Assembly: GCF_036825535.1 (NCBI RefSeq)
Contig: NZ_CP098812.1
Span: 1,054,001-1,118,000 of the forward strand
DNA from: Parasalinivibrio latis
GTDB taxonomy: Bacteria; Pseudomonadota; Gammaproteobacteria; Enterobacterales; Vibrionaceae
Direction: 5' to 3'
DNA: 64,000 nt
A program made the translations under genes and the position numbers. The notes under the pieces were generated by a model. The model searched no databases and had not been told where the DNA came from. It was given only the letters and a program-made list of their open reading frames with translations. Below are positions 45,361-51,940 of this stretch, piece by piece; the first letter of the stretch is position 1; each line of letters begins with the position of its first letter.

Positions 45361-45437
45361 GACCCAGGACCCAGGACCCAGGACCCAGGACCCAGGACCC
45401 AGGACCCAGGACCCAGGACCCAGGACCCAGGACCCAG
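45361..45437. repeat. Tandem array of 11 perfect 7-bp repeats
   Basis: Eleven exact copies of GACCCAG fill 77 bp of the gap between convergent genes DUF1244 and queC. About 55 bp to the left, GTTCTGG and GAACTGG (45292-45305) look like two decayed units in the opposite orientation. The unit length is not a multiple of three, and the open frames through it are not credible genes. A similar AACCCAG array occurs at 60750. Confidence 0.95.
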
Positions 45438-45473
45438 AATTTACAGCTTAGAGTTTTATAGCCGAAGGGCGGG

Positions 45474-46166
45474 TTAGTCCTTCCCCGCTTTCTCCCGGTA
45501 ACTAGCCATCACCGCCTCTTTATCTGCCAGATAGCCATCCAGACCCTTTTGACGAAGGTCACACGCCGGGCAGGCACCGCAGCCGTTTCCTCGTACACCG
45601 TTATAACAGGTCAGGGTTTTTTCGCGCACAAAGTCGAGTTTCCCACACGCATCTGCCATGGCCCAGGTTTCTGCTTTATTGAGCCACATCAGTGGCGTTT
45701 CAATGGTCAGTGCACGATCCATACCCAGTACCAGTGACTGGTTTATGGATTTGACGAACTCATCCCGGCAATCCGGGTAACCGGAAAAGTCTGTTTCGCA
45801 TACACCGGTAATCACAGTATTTGCACCGATTTGGTAGGCGTAGATACCCGCCAGTGTCAGGAAAAGGATATTACGGCCGGGTACAAAAGAGTTTGGCAGA
45901 CCGTTTTCCTGCAGTTCATGGGACACCGCAATGTTATCCCTGGTCAGGGAACTGATAGCCAGTTCATTCAGCAGACTGACATCCATGACCTTATGGGCAG
46001 AGACTCCCAGTTCTTGAGCAATGGCCTGCGCCACTTCAATTTCTTCGCGGTGACGCTGGTTGTAATCGAATGTGATGCAGTGGACTTCATCGAAGCGGGT
46101 CAGAGCTTCAATCAGGCAGGTCGTTGAATCCTGGCCTCCGCTGAAAACAACAACGGCTTTTTTCAT
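45474..46166 (-). CDS. queC: 7-cyano-7-deazaguanine synthase
   Basis: A 230-residue ATP-dependent enzyme that makes preQ0 from 7-carboxy-7-deazaguanine in queuosine biosynthesis. The PP-loop is SGGQDSTTC near the N-terminus, and the zinc site is formed by cysteines in CGKLDF-proximal TCYNGVRGNGCGACPACDLR. Length matches E. coli QueC (231). Other queuosine genes are not in the window. No preQ1 riboswitch was recognised in the 139-bp upstream gap. Single gene. Confidence 0.97.
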   Translation of the reverse strand: MKKAVVVFSGGQDSTTCLIEALTRFDEVHCITFDYNQRHREEIEVAQAIAQELGVSAHKVMDVSLLNELAISSLTRDNIAVSHELQENGLPNSFVPGRNILFLTLAGIYAYQIGANTVITGVCETDFSGYPDCRDEFVKSINQSLVLGMDRALTIETPLMWLNKAETWAMADACGKLDFVREKTLTCYNGVRGNGCGACPACDLRQKGLDGYLADKEAVMASYREKAGKD

Positions 46167-46254
46167 GGACGTTCTTCCATCTGTTTCTGTTACCGGAATT
46201 GTAATGTTATTCGCGGGAATAACCAGCTCCGGGATGGAAATCGAATTAGAGAAG

Positions 46255-46281
46255 AAAAAGCCCCGGGTTTTACCCCGGGGG
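46255..46281 (-). terminator. Terminator of the cysteine desulfhydrase gene
   Basis: On the minus strand a 7-bp stem CCCCGGG/CCCGGGG with a 6-nt loop is followed by CTTTTTC, about 25 bp after the stop codon. Confidence 0.8.
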
Positions 46282-46305
46282 TGCAGAAAGGTGCAAGGAA
46301 GAGAG

Positions 46306-47400
46306 TTAAATCGAGTAGGTTTTCAGTGCTTCAAGATGGGCTGAGATATCACCGATGTGGCTCTCAACCCAGGTGTCATCAAAATAGGTATCGAGGTACC
46401 GTTCACCGCTGTCACACAGCAGTGTCACGATGGAACCCTGTTCACCACGTGCTTTCATTTCTTCAGCCAGTTTCAGGGCACCCCAGAGGTTTGTACCAGT
46501 AGATGCGCCGGCTTTGCGGCCAATAATGTTTTCCAGCCAGCGAATAGTGGCGATGCTGGCAGCATCCGGCACGGTTTCCATGCGGTCAACTACACCCGGA
46601 ATAAAGCTCGGCTCTACGCGTGGGCGGCCGATACCTTCGATGCGGCTGTAGCGGTTGAGGGTCAGGTTGGCGTCACCGGTTCTGAAATAGTCGTGGAACA
46701 CAGAATCTTCGGGGTCAACAACCATCAGTTGGGTAGCATGGCAGCGGTAGTGAATGTAGCGGCCGATGGTGGCGGAAGTGCCCCCGGTGCCTGCACTCAT
46801 CACTATCCAGGCAGGAATCGGGAAGCGTTCATATTCCATCTGGTTGAAAATGCTGTTGGCAATATTATTGTTGCTGCGCCAGTCGGTAGCCCGTTCAGCG
46901 TAAGTAAACTGATCCATGTAATGGCCGTTCAATTCTTTCGCCAGACGACGGCTCTCGTCATAAATCATGTCTGAGCGCGGTACAAAGTGCGCTTCACCGC
47001 CATAGAAGGCAATCTGCTCAATCTTCTTGCGGGAAGTACATTCTGGTACAACCGCGATGAAACGAAGGCCCAGAAGACGGGCGAAGTAGGCTTCAGAAAC
47101 CGCAGTGCTGCCGGAAGATGACTCTATGATAGTGGTGTCCTGGTTGATCCAACCGTTACACAAGCCATAAAGGAAAAGGGAGCGGGCGAGACGGTGTTTC
47201 AGGCTGCCGGTCGGGTGGGTGCTTTCATCTTTAAGGTAGAGGTCTATCCCTTCGAAATAGGGGAGGTCCAGCTTAATCAGGTGGGTATCCGCAGAACGCT
47301 GCATATCTGCTTCGATCTTGCGGATAGCCTGGCATACCCACGCCTGTTTGGTCATGGTCTCTTCAATCTGGCAACAGCCGGTGTGGAATTCGGTTCTCAT
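46306..47400 (-). CDS. cdsH: PLP-dependent cysteine desulfhydrase-like enzyme (CdsH/CcdA type)
   Basis: A 364-residue fold-type II PLP enzyme of the cysteine synthase family. The PLP lysine is in HPTGSLKHRLARS, and the phosphate and substrate loops are ESSSGSTAVSEAY and SAGTGGTSATIGR. The region LYLKDESTHPTGSLKHRLARSLFLYGLCNG closely resembles Salmonella CdsH, which breaks cysteine into sulphide, ammonia and pyruvate. A divergent Lrp-type regulator sits next to it, as in the CdsH-YbaO and CcdA-CcdR pairs. The ATG at 47355 (MTKQAW) fits the family start better than the one at 47400, which has AGGG before it. Confidence 0.85.
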   Translation of the reverse strand: MRTEFHTGCCQIEETMTKQAWVCQAIRKIEADMQRSADTHLIKLDLPYFEGIDLYLKDESTHPTGSLKHRLARSLFLYGLCNGWINQDTTIIESSSGSTAVSEAYFARLLGLRFIAVVPECTSRKKIEQIAFYGGEAHFVPRSDMIYDESRRLAKELNGHYMDQFTYAERATDWRSNNNIANSIFNQMEYERFPIPAWIVMSAGTGGTSATIGRYIHYRCHATQLMVVDPEDSVFHDYFRTGDANLTLNRYSRIEGIGRPRVEPSFIPGVVDRMETVPDAASIATIRWLENIIGRKAGASTGTNLWGALKLAEEMKARGEQGSIVTLLCDSGERYLDTYFDDTWVESHIGDISAHLEALKTYSI

Positions 47401-47454
47401 AGACAGCCCTGGAACAATGGTTGTTGTTATAGGTTCAATCTACTTTCATCAAAG

Positions 47455-47502
47455 GAGAAAAACTTTTCTCATTTTCCTCCATATTTGCTAATTTGGAGGA
47501 AA
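47455..47502. promoter_or_regulatory. Two dyads between the divergent cdsH-like and Lrp-type genes
   Basis: GAGAAAA-AC-TTTTCTC (47455-47470) is a perfect 7-bp dyad, and TTTCCTCCA/TGGAGGAAA (47473-47481 and 47494-47502) is a perfect 9-bp dyad with a 12-bp AT-rich centre. Both fill the 127-bp divergent promoter region and are good candidates for binding by the Lrp-type protein, whose family binds extended AT-rich dyads. Confidence 0.55.
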
Positions 47503-47527
47503 TAATTCTATCAAATTGTGTTTTGTG

Positions 47528-47992
47528 ATGAAGATCAATCTAGATAAAACCGACAGGCTGCTGCTCGGAATGCTTCAAAAAGATGCAACCCTGTCTCTGG
47601 CCGATTTGGCTGAGGCCGTAAACCTTACTACAACCCCTTGCTGGAAGCGGTTAAAACGTCTGGAAGAGTCCGGTGTACTTCGCCAGAGAGTGGCACTTTT
47701 AGACCCGGAAAAAGTCGGGGTGGCATTTACTGCCTTTGTTCAGATAAAAACCAGTGACCATTCTGAAAAATGGTACCGGCAGTTTTCTGAAACCGTGGAA
47801 GACTTTGCAGAGGTCATGGAATTTTACCGGATGGCCGGTGAATACGACTACATGATGAAGGTGCAGGTTGAGGATATGGGGGCTTTTGACCGTTTTTATA
47901 AGAAACTGGTCAACAGCATCGAAGGTTTGACGAATGTGACCTCCACCTTTGCGATGGAATCGCTCAAATATACAACAGCGTTACCAGTGTGA
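47528..47992 (+). CDS. Lrp/AsnC family regulator (DecR/YbaO/CcdR-like)
   Basis: A 154-residue regulator with an N-terminal winged helix-turn-helix (LDKTDRLLLGMLQKDATLSLADLAEAVNLTTTPCWKRLKRLEESGV) and a C-terminal RAM ligand-binding domain (VQIKTSDHSEKWYRQFSETV onward). The motif TTTPCWKRLKRLE is found in the YbaO/DecR branch that senses cysteine. It is divergent from the desulfhydrase gene and probably activates it when cysteine is in excess. The start is ATG at 47528; no strong ribosome site is seen. Confidence 0.88.
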   Translation: MKINLDKTDRLLLGMLQKDATLSLADLAEAVNLTTTPCWKRLKRLEESGVLRQRVALLDPEKVGVAFTAFVQIKTSDHSEKWYRQFSETVEDFAEVMEFYRMAGEYDYMMKVQVEDMGAFDRFYKKLVNSIEGLTNVTSTFAMESLKYTTALPV

Positions 47993-48039
47993 GGGCCAAA
48001 TTTAGGGTAAAAAAAGCGATAAAAAGGACTTTTTTACCA

Positions 48040-48066
48040 TTGAAACCCGGATTTTTGCCCCCATCT
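48040..48066 (+). promoter_or_regulatory. Sigma32-type heat-shock promoter upstream of tig
   Basis: TTGAAA (48040-48045) and CCCCATCT (48059-48066) are separated by 13 bp, a close match to the sigma32 consensus CTTGAA-N13/15-CCCCATNT. Transcription would begin near 48073 and run through a leader of about 290 nt into tig. An AT-rich imperfect hairpin just before it (about 48006-48037) may end the Lrp-type gene. Confidence 0.65.
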
Positions 48067-48098
48067 CACAGAAAAGTAACGATTGACTCGGGGGCAAC

Positions 48099-48127
48099 TC
48101 GACTCCCGAAGTACGTGTCGCTATAAT
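48099..48127 (+). promoter_or_regulatory. Sigma70 promoter upstream of tig
   Basis: TCGACT (48099-48104) and a perfect TATAAT (48122-48127) are separated by 17 bp. Transcription near 48134 leaves a leader of about 227 nt containing a clear hairpin CCTCAG-TGCG-CTGAGG at about 48160-48175. No short open frame with a good ribosome site was found in the leader. Confidence 0.65.
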
Positions 48128-48360
48128 AGCGCGTCTTAAATTTCGGCCTGAAGGCTGACCTCAGTGCGCTGAGGTTCAAAGACACGTACCACTTAAGGGT
48201 GAACAATCGTGTCCCGTTTTACAGGCACTATTGCTTACGAATTCTTGACTGATTGCTGACTCGCAAGGTTGATTTTTCTCGCAGTAGTAAAGGATGCCAC
48301 CGGCAGTTGCCGGTACCCAGCACTCAGAATTCCTGAGACAGTTTTGAGGTTATATACATA

Positions 48361-49659
48361 ATGCAAGTTACCGTTGAAACCAAAGAAGGCCTGCAGCGCC
48401 AACTGACCATCACTGTTCCAGCAGCAAACATCGAAGATGCTGTTACTGCTGAGCTTCGCAACATCGCAAAAAATCGTCGTTTCGATGGTTTCCGTAAAGG
48501 CAAAGTGCCTATGAAGATGGTTGCGCGTATGTACGGTAAAGCTGTACGCCAGGACATCCTGGGTGAAGTGATGCACCGTCACTTCATCGAAGCGATCGTT
48601 AAAGAAAAGATTAACCCAGCTGGTTCTCCAACTTTTGCACCAGTTGAAATGGAAGAAGGTAAAGACCTGGTATTCAACGCGACTTTCGAAGTTTACCCAG
48701 AAATCGAACTGAAAGGTCTGGACCAGGTTAAAATCGAAAAGCCAGTAGCACAGGTTACTGACGCTGACGTTGAAGGCATGGTTGAAACCCTGCGCAAGCA
48801 ACAAGCTAACTGGATCGCTTCAGAAGGCGCTGCTGAAGAAAACAGCCGCGTAACTATCGACTTCACTGGCTCTATCGACGGCGAAGAGTTCGAAGGCGGT
48901 AAAGCTGAAGACTTCAAACTGGTTATGGGCCAAGGCCGCATGATCCCTGGTTTTGAAGACGGTATCCTGGGCAAGAAAGCCGGTGAAGAATTTACTATCG
49001 ACGTAAACTTCCCAGAAGACTACCACGCTGAAAACCTGAAAGGTAAAGCAGCGAAGTTTGGTATCGTTCTGAAGGCTGTTGAAGCTCAGGAACTGCCAGA
49101 ACTGACTGAAGAGTTCGTACAGCGTTTCGGCGTTGAAGATGGTTCTGTAGAAGGTCTGAAAGCAGAAGTTCGCAAGAACATGGAACGCGAACTGGCTCAA
49201 ATGCTGAAGAGCAAAGTTAAAGAGCAAGCTATCGACGGTCTGATCGAGCAAAACGACATCGACGTTCCTGCTGCACTGATTGACCAGGAAATCGACGTAC
49301 TGCGTCGCCAGGCTGCACAGCGTTTCGGCGGCCAGGAAAATGCAGCGATGGAACTGCCACGTGAACTGTTCGAAGAACAAGCTAAGCGTCGCGTAGTTGT
49401 TGGCCTGCTGCTGGGTGAAGTAATCAAGAGCGAAGAAATCAAAGCAGACGAAGAGCGCGTTAAGGCTCTGATCGCTGAGATGGCTTCTGCATACGAAGAT
49501 CCAACAGAAGTTGTTGCTTACTACGAGCAGAACGAACAGCTGATGAACAACATGCGCAATGTTGCTCTGGAAGAGCAAGCAATTGATGCGCTGCTGGCTA
49601 AAGCTCAGGTTTCTGAAGTAGAAAAAGGCTTCAACGAGCTGATGAACGCTCAAGCGTAA
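48361..49659 (+). CDS. tig: Trigger factor
   Basis: A 432-residue ribosome-bound chaperone and peptidyl-prolyl isomerase, the same length as in E. coli. The ribosome-binding loop FRKGKVP is at about residues 44-50, the FKBP-type domain (about 150-245) begins near NSRVTIDFTGSIDGEEFEGG, and the rest is the helical cradle. Codon use is that of a highly expressed gene. GAGG lies about 11 bases before the ATG. It leads the tig-clpP-clpX-lon order conserved in many proteobacteria. Confidence 0.98.
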   Translation: MQVTVETKEGLQRQLTITVPAANIEDAVTAELRNIAKNRRFDGFRKGKVPMKMVARMYGKAVRQDILGEVMHRHFIEAIVKEKINPAGSPTFAPVEMEEGKDLVFNATFEVYPEIELKGLDQVKIEKPVAQVTDADVEGMVETLRKQQANWIASEGAAEENSRVTIDFTGSIDGEEFEGGKAEDFKLVMGQGRMIPGFEDGILGKKAGEEFTIDVNFPEDYHAENLKGKAAKFGIVLKAVEAQELPELTEEFVQRFGVEDGSVEGLKAEVRKNMERELAQMLKSKVKEQAIDGLIEQNDIDVPAALIDQEIDVLRRQAAQRFGGQENAAMELPRELFEEQAKRRVVVGLLLGEVIKSEEIKADEERVKALIAEMASAYEDPTEVVAYYEQNEQLMNNMRNVALEEQAIDALLAKAQVSEVEKGFNELMNAQA

Positions 49660-49697
49660 TTGTTCGCTTTATCAGCGGATTAACTACGCAACAAATT

Positions 49698-49729
49698 GAG
49701 TGAAAAATTGACTTAGGATTCACTCTTTT
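49698..49729 (+). terminator. Weak terminator-like hairpin after tig
   Basis: A 7-bp stem GAGTGAA/TTCACTC with a 14-nt loop is followed by TTTT, about 40 bp after the tig stop codon. It may stop part of the transcripts before clpP. Confidence 0.4.
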
Positions 49730-49735
49730 GCTAAC

Positions 49736-49769
49736 AATGGTCCGTATGAAGCAATTCATCCGGACCATT
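49736..49769. repeat. 34-nt hairpin between tig and clpP
   Basis: An outer 9-bp stem AATGGTCCG/CGGACCATT and an inner 5-bp stem ATGAA/TTCAT enclose a GCAA tetraloop, with a single T-C mismatch between them. It ends 19 bp before the clpP ATG and its ribosome site AGGGG. The T run after it is poor (ACTTTTAGG), so it looks more like an mRNA-processing or stabilising structure than a terminator. Confidence 0.6.
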
Positions 49770-49788
49770 ACTTTTAGGGGAATACAAT

Positions 49789-50412
49789 ATGAGCTTCCAT
49801 GACAGCAACACCGTGCCTTCGATTATGGACGCGCTGGTACCAATGGTGGTTGAGCAAACATCACGTGGTGAGCGTTCTTATGATATCTATTCCCGTCTTC
49901 TCAAAGAGCGTGTCATTTTCCTGACCGGTCAGGTAGAAGACCACATGGCAAACCTTGTGACAGCCCAGTTGCTATTCCTTGAGTCAGAAAACCCAGACAA
50001 GGATATCTTCCTGTACATCAACTCACCGGGTGGTTCTGTAACTGCGGGTATGTCAATCTATGACACCATGCAGTTCATTAAGCCGGATGTAAGCACTGTA
50101 TGTATGGGCCAGGCTTGCTCAATGGGCGCCTTCCTGCTTGCAGGTGGTGCACAGGGTAAGCGTTACTGTCTGCCAAACTCCCGCGTGATGATTCACCAGC
50201 CTCTTGGTGGCTTCCAGGGACAGGCATCTGACATTCAGATCCATGCTCAGGAAATTTTAACCATCAAAAAACGGTTAAATACATTACTGGCCGAACACAC
50301 CGGTCAGCCAATGGAAATCATTGAGCGTGACACCGACCGTGACAATTTTATGTCTGCTGAACAGGCAGTTGAGTATGGTCTGGTCGACGCTGTACTGAGC
50401 AAACGAGATTAA
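49789..50412 (+). CDS. clpP: ATP-dependent Clp protease proteolytic subunit
   Basis: A 207-residue serine protease that forms the double-ring chamber of ClpXP. The catalytic triad is S111 (QACSMGAFL), H136 (VMIHQPLGG) and D185, which match S98, H123 and D172 of the mature E. coli enzyme after removal of a short propeptide. AGGGG precedes the ATG. It is followed by clpX 110 bp downstream. Confidence 0.98.
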   Translation: MSFHDSNTVPSIMDALVPMVVEQTSRGERSYDIYSRLLKERVIFLTGQVEDHMANLVTAQLLFLESENPDKDIFLYINSPGGSVTAGMSIYDTMQFIKPDVSTVCMGQACSMGAFLLAGGAQGKRYCLPNSRVMIHQPLGGFQGQASDIQIHAQEILTIKKRLNTLLAEHTGQPMEIIERDTDRDNFMSAEQAVEYGLVDAVLSKRD

Positions 50413-50417
50413 GTATT

Positions 50418-50484
50418 AGGTTAAGTTGCATCAATGAACCGGACACTGCCGGACATTCGGTGCAACTTGATATAGACTTAACCT
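50418..50484. repeat. Nested inverted repeats between clpP and clpX
   Basis: AGGTTAAG (50418-50425) pairs perfectly with CTTAACCT (50477-50484), and the overlapping AAGTTGCA (50423-50430) pairs perfectly with TGCAACTT (50461-50468). The pairs share three bases of the left arm, so the RNA could adopt one of two competing forms. CCGGAC is repeated directly inside the loop. No T run follows. Confidence 0.6.
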
Positions 50485-50522
50485 ATGGTTTACACGGGCG
50501 AATAGCCCTGAGAGGTTAGCGA

Positions 50523-51803
50523 ATGACAGAGAAGCGAAAAGACGGTGGTAGCGGCAAGCTGCTTTACTGCTCTTTCTGCGGAAAAAGCCAACACGAAGTT
50601 CGCAAGCTGATCGCGGGTCCTTCTGTCTATATCTGTGATGAATGTGTCGATCTTTGCAACGACATTATTCGTGAAGAGATCAAAGACATTGCACCAAAGC
50701 GTGACAGTCGAGAGCTTCCGACTCCCCATGAGATCCGCTCTCACCTGGACGATTTTGTTATCGGTCAGGAGCAAGCGAAAAAAGTTCTCGCGGTGGCGGT
50801 CTACAACCACTACAAGCGCCTGCAAAATGGCGATGTGAGTGCGGACGGTGTTGAGCTTGGCAAGAGTAATATCCTGCTGATTGGTCCAACGGGTAGTGGT
50901 AAGACCCTGCTTGCAGAAACCCTTGCCAAATACCTGGATGTACCATTCACCATGGCTGATGCTACCACCCTGACTGAAGCCGGTTATGTGGGTGAAGATG
51001 TAGAGAACATCATCCAGAAGCTGCTTCAGAAATGTGATTATGACGTTTCCAAGGCAGAGCGCGGTATCGTCTACATCGATGAAATCGATAAGATTTCACG
51101 CAAGTCTGACAACCCTTCCATTACCCGTGATGTTTCGGGCGAAGGCGTGCAGCAGGCTCTGTTGAAGCTGATCGAAGGTACGGTTGCTTCTGTACCACCT
51201 CAGGGTGGCCGTAAGCATCCACAACAGGAATTCCTTCAGGTTGATACTTCGAAGATCCTGTTCGTCTGTGGCGGTGCGTTTGCCGGTCTTGATAAAGTGA
51301 TTGACCAGCGTGTAGCCAAAGGTTCAGGTATTGGCTTTGGCGCGGAAGTCCGTTCTAAAGACGAAGCCGAAAGCCTGTCTAAGCTGTTCAAGCAGGTAGA
51401 GCCTGAAGATCTGGTTAAATATGGCCTGATCCCAGAGTTCATCGGTCGTCTGCCGGTTGCTGCTGTACTGGATGAGCTGGACGAAGACGCACTGATCCAG
51501 ATTCTGCGTGAACCAAAGAACGCACTGACCAAGCAGTACTCTGCACTGCTGGAAATGGATGGTGTTGAACTGGAGTTCCGTGATGATGCGCTTGTGGCGA
51601 TTGCCCGCAAAGCAATGGAACGCAAAACCGGTGCGCGTGGCCTGCGTTCAATCGTAGAAGCAGTACTGCTCGATACGATGTACGATCTGCCGTCTAACAA
51701 GAGCGTTAGCAAGGTTGTTATCGATGAGTCAGTTATCAAGGGTGAATCCGCACCTCTGCTGATTTATGACAATGCCGAAAATCAGGTTGCTGGTGGTGAG
51801 TAA
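50523..51803 (+). CDS. clpX: ATP-dependent Clp protease ATP-binding subunit ClpX
   Basis: A 426-residue AAA+ unfoldase that feeds substrates to ClpP. The N-terminal zinc domain has C16, C19, C38 and C41; Walker A is GPTGSGKT (about 120-127), Walker B VYIDEIDKI, and the pore loop GYVGEDVE follows. The IGF-like loop (about 265-275) reads GIGFGAEV and contacts ClpP. GAGAGG precedes the ATG. A terminator follows, so lon is separate. Confidence 0.98.
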   Translation: MTEKRKDGGSGKLLYCSFCGKSQHEVRKLIAGPSVYICDECVDLCNDIIREEIKDIAPKRDSRELPTPHEIRSHLDDFVIGQEQAKKVLAVAVYNHYKRLQNGDVSADGVELGKSNILLIGPTGSGKTLLAETLAKYLDVPFTMADATTLTEAGYVGEDVENIIQKLLQKCDYDVSKAERGIVYIDEIDKISRKSDNPSITRDVSGEGVQQALLKLIEGTVASVPPQGGRKHPQQEFLQVDTSKILFVCGGAFAGLDKVIDQRVAKGSGIGFGAEVRSKDEAESLSKLFKQVEPEDLVKYGLIPEFIGRLPVAAVLDELDEDALIQILREPKNALTKQYSALLEMDGVELEFRDDALVAIARKAMERKTGARGLRSIVEAVLLDTMYDLPSNKSVSKVVIDESVIKGESAPLLIYDNAENQVAGGE

Positions 51804-51832
51804 TTCATCACTTTTGGCTTGAAATTCAATCG

Positions 51833-51859
51833 AAAAGGAGGTGTATGCCTCCTTTTTTG
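51833..51859 (+). terminator. Terminator after clpX
   Basis: A 9-bp stem AAAAGGAGG/CCTCCTTTT with a 6-nt loop ends in six T, 30 bp after the clpX stop codon. Confidence 0.85.
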
Positions 51860-51878
51860 TTTTCTCTGCTTCGTTCCA

Positions 51879-51905
51879 TTGAATCTCAGAAGTTTAACCC
51901 CATAT
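51879..51905 (+). promoter_or_regulatory. Sigma32 heat-shock promoter of lon
   Basis: TTGAA (51879-51883) and CCCCATAT (51898-51905) are 14 bp apart, a good match to the heat-shock consensus, 36 bp before the lon ATG. lon is a known sigma32 regulon member in E. coli. Confidence 0.75.
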
Positions 51906-51940
51906 ACTCATAACTATGTTCCAACGGAAGAGAGACGAAT

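Noticed and set aside
45146..45451. 101-residue frame ending in a repeated RTQDPGP peptide
   Set aside because: It runs antiparallel to nothing real; it overlaps the DUF1244 gene in another frame and then reads through the 7-bp repeat array, which is open in all frames.
46167..46305. PreQ1 or similar riboswitch upstream of queC
   Set aside because: No C-rich pseudoknot-like stem and A-rich tail was found on the minus strand before the queC start; the only clear structure is the terminator of the next gene.
48820..49653. 277-residue open frame on the minus strand
   Set aside because: It is the antisense shadow of tig, a gene with strong codon bias; its composition (rich in Phe, Leu and Gln) is not protein-like.
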